This document shows positions 44,719 to 50,845 of a stretch of 64,000 bases of DNA, piece by piece. The notes below the pieces were generated by a model. The model ran no database searches and was not told the DNA's origin. It saw nothing but the letters and a program-made list of their open reading frames with translations. The first letter of the stretch is position 1; every line of letters starts with the position of its first letter. Where the stretch lies: IMG/VR virus record IMGVR_UViG_3300021961_000070, positions 1 through 64,000 of that record. One strand, 5' to 3'. The position numbers and the translations under genes were made by a program. The DNA comes from a virus.

Positions 44719-45062
44719 GGTGGGTTATTCTGTTACGAGGAAACCCACCGAAACCCTAAGCCGTGTTTAGGCGGCTAATGCAAAGATTTCTTCATTTGCG
44801 TTTATTGAATTTACTTTTTACGACTCTCTGTGTCGGATCGTCCATGTCTCTACTTATTGCCCTGTCGAAACCAGGTCAGGCCCATTAGTAAACTCTCTGC
44901 GATACTCGAAATCACGGTGACCCTACTTCCTGGCTGGTTCTTGCTTTAGTCGACTTTGGCAAGTGTTGCAGTTGTTCCAGTGTAGTCACTCAAAGAGTTT
45001 ACTGGTGGACCTGGGCGGAATCGAACCGCCGTCCAGAACACCTTTCGATCTACTTCATACGA
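44719..45062 (-). ncRNA. ssrA: Circularly permuted (two-piece) tmRNA, tag ANEEIFALAA
   Basis: On the minus strand the 3' (acceptor) piece comes first: T-arm GGCGG-TTCGATT-CCGCC (45014-45030), acceptor strand CAGGTCC, A, CCA (45003-45013). After a 119-base segment the 5' end begins at 44883 with GGGCCTGACCTGGTTTCGAC. GGGCCTG pairs with CAGGTCC over 7 bp and gives the G3-U70 pair that makes tmRNA a substrate of alanyl-tRNA synthetase. The tag frame at 44799-44767 reads ANEEIFALAA then TAA, aligning residue for residue with ANDENYALAA of E. coli, and is followed by a stop-containing hairpin (CCTAA/TTAGG). A strong stem (44719-44749) marks the probable 3' end of the coding piece. The 5' end of the acceptor piece is approximate. 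Confidence 0.92.
44884..45002 (-). ncRNA. Structured segment removed from the tmRNA precursor (element A)
   Basis: It lies between CCA of the acceptor piece and the 5' end of the coding piece. Its ends pair perfectly over 9 bp (44888-44896 with 44994-45002). Inside are GTGAC/GTCAC (44985-44989 with 44917-44921), CTGG/CCAG, CTTGC/GCAAG and a T-loop-like hairpin GTGAT-TTCGAGT-ATCGC (44899-44915). It can be aligned along its whole length with element B at 62828-62951 in the tRNA array, with base-pair changes that keep the helices. Confidence 0.75.
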
Positions 45063-45077
45063 TCATAGCTTTATTTA

Positions 45078-45266
45078 TTACCACCAACCTTTAGAATCTG
45101 TTCTTCCATAAAAACAATGACCAACCATTTCTCTACCTTTTAGTTCATATTCTTTTCTTTTAGCAATCAGTGCTTTCTGACAATCTTCTTTAGTCTCAAA
45201 TTTAGCGATTCTTGAATGTTCAGGATTGGTACCTAATAATGTGATGGATAATATCCAAACCCACAT
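45078..45266 (-). CDS. Small hypothetical protein with N-terminal hydrophobic segment
   Basis: 62 residues: a hydrophobic start (MWVWILSITLLGTN) that could be a signal or anchor, then EHSRIAKFETKEDCQKALIAKRKEYEL and a C-terminus with Cys and Trp (HCFYGRTDSKGWW). The F-x-T-x-E-x-C-x-x-A-L pattern resembles many tiny phage and bacterial secreted proteins. It lies 4 bases after the 2OG oxygenase gene and just upstream of the tmRNA. No function recognised. Confidence 0.55.
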   Translation of the reverse strand: MWVWILSITLLGTNPEHSRIAKFETKEDCQKALIAKRKEYELKGREMVGHCFYGRTDSKGWW

Positions 45267-45269
45267 TAC

Positions 45270-46001
45270 TTATCTTGGAGTTTTCCAAACAACTGGATGA
45301 AATGGTGCTTTCTCATGTTCTGGTCTATCCTCTGTGTAATAATACAATGCCAAAGAATACCTGTCAACACCTTGAGGGGTATTTAGTGGGTGAGGATGAC
45401 CATGAAAAGCATCATCAGTGATTCTAAAAATTATAGCACGATTGAATATTGGTTTGACTTGAACGCAACATTTGCTCATGTCTTTTTCCCAAAGTTCGAG
45501 ATTGCCACCCCATTGATCTTGCCAATTCTCATTCAAATAAATCAGCATATTCAATCTACGATGAAGATTATTTTTAAACTGAATATTGAAATCTGCATGT
45601 ATACCTAATTTACCCCCAGTCAAAACACGATGAACGCCACCACCCAAAAACGTATCATCGCCAATCAGTGTTTTTATGCCTGTAAGTTTTTCTAAAAAAT
45701 TTAATGTATCCGAACTATTCAAATAGTCTAAAGTAAATTTTGTGATTGGGCAATCTCTGTTCAGAGCATTTAGAGTAGAAAGATCAAAGACATCTGGTGT
45801 ATAATATTTGTTTATTTGATAATCTTTTACTTCATCAGTTGTATCACAAGACCAATGCTGATACTGTTTTAATTCTTCAACGATCCTTTTTGCAACAAAC
45901 TCATTTAAAAAATTATCTATGACAACATAAGGAAAAGGGTATGCAGAATCATAGTTGACTTTTAAAGAGTCAGACAAATTCAGTACGGTTTGATTTATCA
46001 T
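45270..46001 (-). CDS. 2OG-Fe(II) oxygenase, prolyl-4-hydroxylase type
   Basis: 243 residues from ATG 46001 (a TTG four codons upstream is possible). Iron ligands H135-x-D137 in GIHADFN and H200 in DDAFHGHPHPL; 2-oxoglutarate binding R214 in DRYSLALYYYT. The order and the F-x-x-L-N-W-GG-x-L-x-L-W block (YLNENWQDQWGGNLELWEKD) are those of the P4H-like family. Uses O2, Fe(II) and 2-oxoglutarate to hydroxylate a protein or small substrate. It overlaps the end of the RecB-like gene. With two collagen-like fibres in this genome, prolyl hydroxylation of them is a possible role, but not shown. Confidence 0.85.
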   Translation of the reverse strand: MINQTVLNLSDSLKVNYDSAYPFPYVVIDNFLNEFVAKRIVEELKQYQHWSCDTTDEVKDYQINKYYTPDVFDLSTLNALNRDCPITKFTLDYLNSSDTLNFLEKLTGIKTLIGDDTFLGGGVHRVLTGGKLGIHADFNIQFKNNLHRRLNMLIYLNENWQDQWGGNLELWEKDMSKCCVQVKPIFNRAIIFRITDDAFHGHPHPLNTPQGVDRYSLALYYYTEDRPEHEKAPFHPVVWKTPR

Positions 46002-46659
46002 AATAACGGTCAATATATTCTTTTAGAGGTAAATAATGATCAGCAGTTTTTTCAACAAATACTTGTCCATTATCTTCTTCAACACCAATCAATACAACTG
46101 ATTGATGTATGGGTGTTCCAGTCAATTCATAAAACATCTCGGCATATGCGGTGCATTGCATAAAATAATTACCAATTGATTCTTTTTTCTTTGCTTTAGT
46201 TGAAGACTTAAAATCAATTACAGATAACACTCCATTCCACTCTGCAATACAATCTACTCGACCAGCAATTCGTAGATGATCCGAGTACAACGCTTGTTCT
46301 AGAGTATATACTTTCGAAATGTTTTTGTCAATATAAGGTTTAACTTTAAGAAATAATTCTTTAATATTAGGCATCATCGAGCGCATTTTCAATTCAGTCA
46401 TCTCATTCAAAAGATACTTTTCACATACACTATGAAGTTTTGTACCTCGACGAGAAGCCCTACCTGATATTTTATTCGCTTCTTCATTACCGACTCTCTC
46501 ACGCCACTCTGCGATAGCTTTAGAGTTATAGTGTGACAGAACAGTAGTAACGGAGGGATATTTCTTGCCACTTGGAGTCAGATACAATCTACCAGAATCA
46601 CTAGTTTGTGCTTCTAAATCAAATTGCAATTCTGGTATTTTTACATGTTCAAACAACAT
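45970..46659 (-). CDS. RecB-like PD-(D/E)XK exonuclease
   Basis: 229 residues. YPSVTTVLSHYNSKAIAEWRERVGNEEANKISGRASRRGTKLHSVCEKYL is the start of the Cas4/RecB-like phage nuclease family. The active core is LRIAGRVDCIAEWNGVLSVIDFKSSTKAKK (D, D-x-K) followed by NYFMQCTAYAEMFYELTG (Q-x-x-x-Y motif). Degrades or trims DNA ends in recombination. It overlaps PhoH (start) by 11 bases and the oxygenase (end) by 32 bases. Confidence 0.85.
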   Translation of the reverse strand: MLFEHVKIPELQFDLEAQTSDSGRLYLTPSGKKYPSVTTVLSHYNSKAIAEWRERVGNEEANKISGRASRRGTKLHSVCEKYLLNEMTELKMRSMMPNIKELFLKVKPYIDKNISKVYTLEQALYSDHLRIAGRVDCIAEWNGVLSVIDFKSSTKAKKKESIGNYFMQCTAYAEMFYELTGTPIHQSVVLIGVEEDNGQVFVEKTADHYLPLKEYIDRYYDKSNRTEFV

Positions 46660-47392
46660 GGTCTTCGTATCTAAGTTTAGCCAAGATATAATCTTTCACC
46701 AATGAAGAACGAACAATATCATCAGGTGTAAACTCGATCTTAGTAAATGCATCCATATGCATTGCGATATCAAAAAATTTCAAAATGCCGCTCATGTCAT
46801 TTTTCTTTTTATTCAAATCCGTTTGTCTATAATCGCCACACCAAATAATCTTTGAACGATATCCAACACGAGTCATTACAGTATCAATCTCTTCGAAGGT
46901 AAGATTCTGCATTTCATCAACAATAATAATTGCATCATCAAAACTCATACCTCGAATAAATGATGTCGAAATAAATTCAACATATCCTTGTTCTTCAAGT
47001 CTTTGATATGCATCTTTACGACCAAATAGAGTTTCACAAATTTGTCTATAAGGTTGCTGATAGATTTCCATCTTCTCAGTTACATCGCCTGGCAAATGTC
47101 CGATTTCTCTAGATTGAACTGCCGAACGAACGAGAATTATCTTATTAAAAGGATTTGATTTGTCTAGAACTTCTTCAAGGGCTTTATACATCGCACAAAA
47201 TGTTTTTCCTGTGCCTGCTACACCATGAAGTGCTACAAAATAATCACCTCTTTTGTATGCATCAAAAAACTTTTTTTGATTTTGAGTTAGAGGATCAAAT
47301 GTTTTTAGATCGTCTATCTTAATTCTTAATGTATGTCCGTTTTTTGTTTCTTCTTCTACTAATTTTATTTTTGTATTGGCTTTTCTAGACAT
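46649..47392 (-). CDS. phoH: PhoH-like ATPase
   Basis: 247 residues. Walker A ALHGVAGTGKTFCAMYKAL at ~55-72, LVRSAVQSREIGHLPGDVTEKMEIYQQPYRQ, Walker B AIIIVDEMQNLTFEEIDTVMTRVG and SKIIWCGDYRQTDL. This is the PhoH family (P-loop NTPase, RNA-linked), widespread in aquatic phages. Its role in infection is not settled. Starts 18 bases after the upstream gene, with AAAGG before ATG. Confidence 0.92.
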   Translation of the reverse strand: MSRKANTKIKLVEEETKNGHTLRIKIDDLKTFDPLTQNQKKFFDAYKRGDYFVALHGVAGTGKTFCAMYKALEEVLDKSNPFNKIILVRSAVQSREIGHLPGDVTEKMEIYQQPYRQICETLFGRKDAYQRLEEQGYVEFISTSFIRGMSFDDAIIIVDEMQNLTFEEIDTVMTRVGYRSKIIWCGDYRQTDLNKKKNDMSGILKFFDIAMHMDAFTKIEFTPDDIVRSSLVKDYILAKLRYEDHVV

Positions 47393-47410
47393 TGATGACC
47401 TTTTAAAAAA

Positions 47411-47728
47411 TTATGTTTTCACTCCCGTCACCCTTTCAACGTGTTTCTTTACAACTTGGTCCGTTTTAATCTGTTTGATAGATTTTTTACCATGTTTTTC
47501 AGCCACACCGCTGCTGGGATGAGCTTCAGAAATTTTAGAAAGCACCTCCTTGAACCCATCGGGAACCCGATTTTGATTTGAAGTGGAAACACCAGATAGA
47601 ATTGCTGGTGCGGTAAGAACTGGTTGAATGTGTGGATTTTCAACCAGAAAGGTATCACGCTCGGAAATTTTCATCATCATTTCGAACGCTTCACCCGTTT
47701 CACAATTAAAAAAAGTATAAGTTGGCAT
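47411..47728 (-). CDS. Conserved phage protein, FmdB-like N-terminus without zinc ligands
   Basis: 105 residues from ATG 47728, which follows the stop of the previous gene by 4 bases; an upstream extension would overlap it. MPTYTFFNCETGEAFEMMMKISERDTFLVENPHIQPVLTAPAILSG resembles the start of small FmdB-type regulators (MPTYEYxCxxC), but only one Cys is left. The end DGFKEVLSKISEAHPSSGVAEKHGKKSIKQIKT is conserved in T4-like aquatic phages. Function unknown. Confidence 0.6.
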   Translation of the reverse strand: MPTYTFFNCETGEAFEMMMKISERDTFLVENPHIQPVLTAPAILSGVSTSNQNRVPDGFKEVLSKISEAHPSSGVAEKHGKKSIKQIKTDQVVKKHVERVTGVKT

Positions 47729-47732
47729 ATCT

Positions 47733-48275
47733 TTATATAGCCTGATACCATTCGGGAGTTGGTCGATTTTTCCAAGATGCAAGATGAGTTTTGTTGCGAT
47801 TGTAATAGTTACGATAAGACGCTAGAGAATTACCTGGAACTTTTACATTATCTGGCATTGCGGGTGTTGGTGGAAAGAATTCACTACTCACGATATTAAT
47901 TGGAGGAAGATACAATGCGTTAGACATTCTTTTTTCTACCGCATGGATTTTATCATATCGATAGGTATATTCTTTGCAAAGATAATACCACATACAATAC
48001 AACCAATTGTAATTTTGGCGATTTGAACGAGTCCATACGGCTGAAGGATGATTGATATGAGAAGCCTTCATCATGACGGTTTCGTTTTCACCTTCAAGGC
48101 GCCAACGTTTGATTGAACGACCATTAGCAGTCTTATCGAGATAAGGAACGCCATCGAGCAATCGGTGTGCAGTGGACATAAGTTGGGCATATTCGATAAT
48201 CATTTTCACGGTATGCTTATCGTTATGCATTTCCGCACAAATTTTAGGTTCATTATGTAGATAGAATATGTTCAT
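47733..48275 (-). CDS. Conserved phage protein (MNIFYL… NHPSAVW family)
   Basis: 180 residues. MNIFYLHNEPKICAEMHNDKHTVKMIIEYAQLMSTAHRLLDG, KASHINHPSAVWTRSNRQNYNWLY and PPTPAMPDNVKVPGNSLASYRNYYNRNKTHLASWKNRPTPEW are hallmarks of a protein found in many phages, sometimes labelled as a pyrimidine-dimer glycosylase relative. Conserved His, Lys and Glu near the N-terminus could form an active site. No SD is seen; a terminator hairpin ends 3 bases before the start codon. Function uncertain. Confidence 0.6.
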   Translation of the reverse strand: MNIFYLHNEPKICAEMHNDKHTVKMIIEYAQLMSTAHRLLDGVPYLDKTANGRSIKRWRLEGENETVMMKASHINHPSAVWTRSNRQNYNWLYCMWYYLCKEYTYRYDKIHAVEKRMSNALYLPPINIVSSEFFPPTPAMPDNVKVPGNSLASYRNYYNRNKTHLASWKNRPTPEWYQAI

Positions 48276-48277
48276 AG

Positions 48278-48303
48278 TAAAAAAGCCTGGAGTTTACCAG
48301 GCT
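48278..48303 (-). terminator. Rho-independent terminator
   Basis: Minus strand AGCCTGG-TAAACT-CCAGGCT followed by TTTTTTACT. It ends the unit transcribed from the promoter at 48724-48751 after the 120-residue gene. The next ATG is only 3 bases beyond the T run, so read-through or another start mechanism must serve that gene. Confidence 0.85.
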
Positions 48304-48329
48304 GAAAGTTACAACAAGGAGAATAAAAA

Positions 48330-48692
48330 TTACTGAGCAATTTCTGTAACTTCGAGAACTTCTGTATCAGAAACTTTTTCCGCTTTAAGGTCAGAAAGTT
48401 TCTCAACGGGAGGTTTTACACTCAAAAGAATACCGCGATCTTTAAGATACTTTTCAATATCTTTCACATTAACAAGTTGGTATCCAACGACACGCCGGCC
48501 GTCTTTAGTTACGCGAATGACACCACCAACTTCAGTCTTGATATACCACATATAAGTCGAAATTCGATACATCTCAATTTCTGTACCAAGTCGATCATTG
48601 ATTTGGTCTTTGGTGAAAATATCACCAGTAATCAAAAGATTGAGAAGTTTCTCAGCAGGTTTAAGTTTGAGGGTCTTTGCAGGTTTAGCCAT
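48330..48692 (-). CDS. Hypothetical protein, winged-helix-like
   Basis: 120 residues. LKPAEKLLNLLITGDIFTKDQINDRLGTEIEMYRISTYMWYIKTEVGGVIRVTKDGRRVVGYQLVNVKDIEKYL reads as a helix-turn-helix with a β wing (KDGRRVVGYQLV), as in small DNA-binding proteins. The tail is acidic and flexible. It has its own strong promoter 32 bases upstream, a GGAG site and a terminator after it, so it is a single-gene unit, fitting an early regulatory protein. DNA binding is inferred only. Confidence 0.55.
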   Translation of the reverse strand: MAKPAKTLKLKPAEKLLNLLITGDIFTKDQINDRLGTEIEMYRISTYMWYIKTEVGGVIRVTKDGRRVVGYQLVNVKDIEKYLKDRGILLSVKPPVEKLSDLKAEKVSDTEVLEVTEIAQ

Positions 48693-48723
48693 AATAAACT
48701 CCGATTTAAATTAAGGAAACAAT

Positions 48724-48751
48724 ATTTTAGCACAGAGGATGCAAAAGTCAA
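48724..48751 (-). promoter_or_regulatory. Sigma70-like early promoter
   Basis: -35 TTGACT (48746-48751) and -10 TAAAAT (48724-48729) on the minus strand, spaced 16 bp; drives the 120-residue gene. Confidence 0.8.
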
Positions 48752-48785
48752 GAGATTTTTTCATATGTTGCATAAAAACAACGTT

Positions 48786-48908
48786 TTACAAACGAAACAA
48801 TAAAATGACAATCAAGGCTCCAGCCAACACAAAGAAAGTCAACATTCTACCTAGGACAGCACCTAGGAACGCACCGGAGACAAAAATTGTGATGGTATGA
48901 AGGTCCAT
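48786..48908 (-). CDS. Tiny membrane protein
   Basis: 40 residues: MDLHTITIFVSGAFLGAVLG, then RMLTFFVLAGALIVILLFRL. It is almost wholly hydrophobic, with room for one or two short membrane segments joined by Arg. The ATG lies one base after the stop of the previous gene (TGATATG), so it is probably translated by re-initiation. A holin-like or accessory lysis role is possible but unproven. Confidence 0.5.
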   Translation of the reverse strand: MDLHTITIFVSGAFLGAVLGRMLTFFVLAGALIVILLFRL

Positions 48909-48909
48909 A

Positions 48910-49254
48910 TCAACGGCGCATATTCGCTTGATCCAAAGCTTCCTGGTCAGTGAAGATTGGAACCGCGTTACTCTTATGTAACGTTCCGATACCTTTCATT
49001 AGACTACCAGTATATACCTTACCGTGAATGGGCTTAGTGGTCGAACCACCGCCAGTGTCTACGCTTGGATATTTTGGCGTTTCGCGTCCAGGAGGAACTT
49101 TTGGCAAATAAACTGGCTTCGCAACTTTTCGAACGGGAGTCTTAGAAAATCCAGTTCTTTGTTGGCTCAAACTATCGAGCCAAGCTTGATACTCAGCCTG
49201 TTGTTTTTTAGTTGGCGACTTCATCTTAGAACGGTCGCGTACATAAATCATCAT
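48910..49254 (-). CDS. Conserved hypothetical phage protein
   Basis: 114 residues from ATG 49254, which overlaps the previous stop as ATGA. MMIYVRDRSKMKSPTKKQQAEYQAWLDSL is a basic, helical start conserved in small proteins of T4-like aquatic phages; the rest is Pro/Gly-rich (VYLPKVPPGRETPKYPSVDTGGGSTTKPIHGKVYTGSLMKGIGTLHKSNAVPIFTDQEALDQANMRR) and largely unstructured. The HKSNAVPIFTDQEA end is well conserved in such proteins. No function known. Confidence 0.55.
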   Translation of the reverse strand: MMIYVRDRSKMKSPTKKQQAEYQAWLDSLSQQRTGFSKTPVRKVAKPVYLPKVPPGRETPKYPSVDTGGGSTTKPIHGKVYTGSLMKGIGTLHKSNAVPIFTDQEALDQANMRR

Positions 49255-49358
49255 CGTAGTGCCCAGGTTTTCCAATCTTTACGATAAATTTTTTTGATAT
49301 CGATATTGTTTTTATAACAAAAAAGCCAAGCTTCTAGAAAAAAAGCAAATTCATTCAT
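49251..49358 (-). CDS. Small protein in coupled operon
   Basis: 35 residues: MNEFAFFLEAWLFCYKNNID, then IKKIYRKDWKTWALR. The start overlaps the previous stop (ATGA) and the stop overlaps the next start (ATGA), and GAGGGAA lies 8 bases upstream. The coupling on both sides supports it as a real gene despite its size. Amphipathic helix likely; function unknown. Confidence 0.5.
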   Translation of the reverse strand: MNEFAFFLEAWLFCYKNNIDIKKIYRKDWKTWALR

Positions 49359-49504
49359 TGAAAATTTCCCTCGATATTATAACCTTCTAGCAAGACCTGT
49401 TCAACAAATTCCATAGAGTCTGTTGTTTCCAAGCCACGACTAGCTTGAAGTTTTTCTTGATCACTTTGAACAAAATAATTAACAAGCATCGTAAACTGAT
49501 CCAT
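49355..49504 (-). CDS. Small protein in coupled operon
   Basis: 49 residues: MDQFTMLVNYFVQSDQEKLQ, then a helical middle and QVLLEGYNIEGNFQ. It begins one base after the SWIM-protein stop, with GGAAT in the overlapping region as SD, and its own stop forms ATGA with the next gene. Acidic helical protein of unknown role. Confidence 0.5.
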   Translation of the reverse strand: MDQFTMLVNYFVQSDQEKLQASRGLETTDSMEFVEQVLLEGYNIEGNFQ

Positions 49505-49505
49505 A

Positions 49506-49886
49506 TCATTCCTTATCTATAACTGCGGTAATGTGTTTGCATTTTGAATGATACTTAAAACCGATACAAGTACAGGAATATTGTTTGCCTGTTTTTGTCA
49601 CGGTATAAGAACCACCTTTTCCTTGAACTTGAAACTTGCGAATATTAAGAGAGTCACCTCCAGACAAAAATTTTAGATTATGCACTTTACCAGAATGTAT
49701 AATCTTGATTGGAAATTGCGAGTCTTCAGTCTGAAGAGTAAAACTCTCCGCATCAACCCACTTCGCACTTTTCACGACCATACCAACATAAGTTCGCTCA
49801 TCCCAGGGCTGATTTGCATAGAGATAAACCGACTTGTGTCGGACAGTCACAGAAATTTTAGAACCAACTGAAGGAATATTCATCAT
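49506..49886 (-). CDS. SWIM zinc-finger protein
   Basis: 126 residues. The C-terminus YSCTCIGFKYHSKCKHITAV is a SWIM finger (C-x-C-x(8-9)-C-x-H), used for DNA or protein contacts. The N-terminal ~85 residues form a β-rich domain (VGSKISVTVRHKSVYLYANQPWDERTYVGMVV). The family is seen in aquatic T4-like phages. The promoter -10 box ends only 6 bases before the first ATG (MM start), so the mRNA may have no leader. Confidence 0.75.
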   Translation of the reverse strand: MMNIPSVGSKISVTVRHKSVYLYANQPWDERTYVGMVVKSAKWVDAESFTLQTEDSQFPIKIIHSGKVHNLKFLSGGDSLNIRKFQVQGKGGSYTVTKTGKQYSCTCIGFKYHSKCKHITAVIDKE

Positions 49887-49892
49887 TCACAA

Positions 49893-49920
49893 AGTATATC
49901 ATAACCAAACAATCTGTCAA
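49893..49920 (-). promoter_or_regulatory. Sigma70-like early promoter, probable leaderless transcript
   Basis: -35 TTGACA (49915-49920), 16 bp spacer, -10 TATACT (49893-49898) on the minus strand. Transcription would begin at about 49886, which is the first base of the SWIM gene ATG. Drives the coupled run 49886-48786. Confidence 0.8.
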
Positions 49921-49942
49921 GTTACTGTTGTTTTTTTACAAC

Positions 49943-50107
49943 TTAACCTTTTAGTAATTGTCTATTGTCACTCTCACGCAAATCTTCCTCAAATTCTTGC
50001 ATTCGAAGATTATGTAATTGTTTCTTGAGTTCCTTCAAATCGCCGTGTTGACTGGCAATCTGTTCTTCAAGTTCTTCGATTTTCTTTTTGATATAATTCG
50101 AGTTCAT
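49943..50107 (-). CDS. Small coiled-coil protein
   Basis: 54 residues: MNSNYIKKKIEELEEQIASQ followed by heptads (GDLKELKKQLHNLRMQEFEEDL). AGAGGA lies 6 bases before ATG. It overlaps the preceding basic small gene by 41 bases in another frame. Probably dimeric; function unknown. Confidence 0.55.
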   Translation of the reverse strand: MNSNYIKKKIEELEEQIASQHGDLKELKKQLHNLRMQEFEEDLRESDNRQLLKG

Positions 50108-50240
50108 GGTCTTCCTCTCTCACCATACGGTATGTTGTTTTATCGTGGTGTTTTTTCTTTTTACTGCTATAACTCTCTTGGTCTCTTTCTTTACGAAATT
50201 TAGTTTTTTGGACCCTCTCTACTCTAATACCACCAATCAT
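50067..50240 (-). CDS. Small basic protein
   Basis: 57 residues: MIGGIRVERVQKTKFRKERD, then SSKKKKHHDKTTYRMV and a charged end. Very rich in Lys, Arg and His, so likely binds nucleic acid. AGGAGG is 11 bases before the ATG, a long spacing. It lies between the ClpP-like gene and the coiled-coil gene. The 41-base overlap with the next gene lowers certainty about its end. Confidence 0.5.
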   Translation of the reverse strand: MIGGIRVERVQKTKFRKERDQESYSSKKKKHHDKTTYRMVREEDHELELYQKENRRT

Positions 50241-50257
50241 TTTCGGTCTTTCCTCCT

Positions 50258-50845
50258 TTAAAGTATTTGATCGGCTACACCTAGTTGCACCAATTCTTCA
50301 GCAGACATCCAAACATCGCTCGGTGTAAGTAGCTTTGTTTTAACCCGACTTTCGGTCATGCCAGTGGCATCCTGAAGAATTTTCATCATTCTTTTATTTG
50401 TTAATTCTGCCTCTTTGGCAAATGATTTGAGGTCATGATGTTTACCTTCATAAACATCCGTATACTGATGGCACATTATTCCACAATTTCTTGTGATATA
50501 ACGATGACCTCTTTCACCAGAAGCAAAGATGAGAAATGCCGCTGACATAACAGCACCAATACCAATAGTGTGTATTGGATTGTTACTAAGTCTCATGACA
50601 TCTATCAAACCTAAAGCTTGATACAAATCTCCTCCAATAGAATTAACATATAATTTTAATACTTTATTATTAGTATTCTCTTGGGTGTTTTCGTAAATAA
50701 TCCACTGAATCGTTTTGTTGATGTTTATCTCATCGATCTCACCATACAAAAAGTGTACATTATTATTTAAAAAACAATTGTCTAGTTTATCTTGTACGGT
50801 AAAAGAAATATCCTTTTCATCGGGATCTTTTCTTCTCCCACTCAT
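50258..50845 (-). CDS. clpP: ClpP-like serine protease
   Basis: About 195 residues from ATG 50845; an in-frame ATG at 50887 is also possible and neither has a clear SD. VHFLYGEIDEININKTIQWIIYENTQ, LKLYVNSIGGDLYQALGLIDVMR, HTIGIGAVMSAAFLIFASGERGHRYI (catalytic Ser), CGIMCHQYTDVYEGKHHDLKSFAKE (His) and LLTPSDVWMSAEELVQLGVADQIL (Asp) give the full ClpP Ser-His-Asp set. Phages use such proteases for protein processing, for example head maturation, or to act with host Clp ATPases. Overlaps galE. Confidence 0.88.
   Translation of the reverse strand: MSGRRKDPDEKDISFTVQDKLDNCFLNNNVHFLYGEIDEININKTIQWIIYENTQENTNNKVLKLYVNSIGGDLYQALGLIDVMRLSNNPIHTIGIGAVMSAAFLIFASGERGHRYITRNCGIMCHQYTDVYEGKHHDLKSFAKEAELTNKRMMKILQDATGMTESRVKTKLLTPSDVWMSAEELVQLGVADQIL

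Noticed and set aside
44884-45002. Small group I intron or known self-cleaving ribozyme inside the tmRNA gene
   Set aside because: The segment is too short for a group I intron and shows no hammerhead, HDV, twister or pistol core that I can recognise; it is explained as the normal intervening segment of a permuted tmRNA, although of unknown origin.
45066-45073. AATAAATA upstream of the tmRNA as late promoter
   Set aside because: Overlaps the stop region of the 62-residue gene and departs from TATAAATA; evidence is too weak to list.
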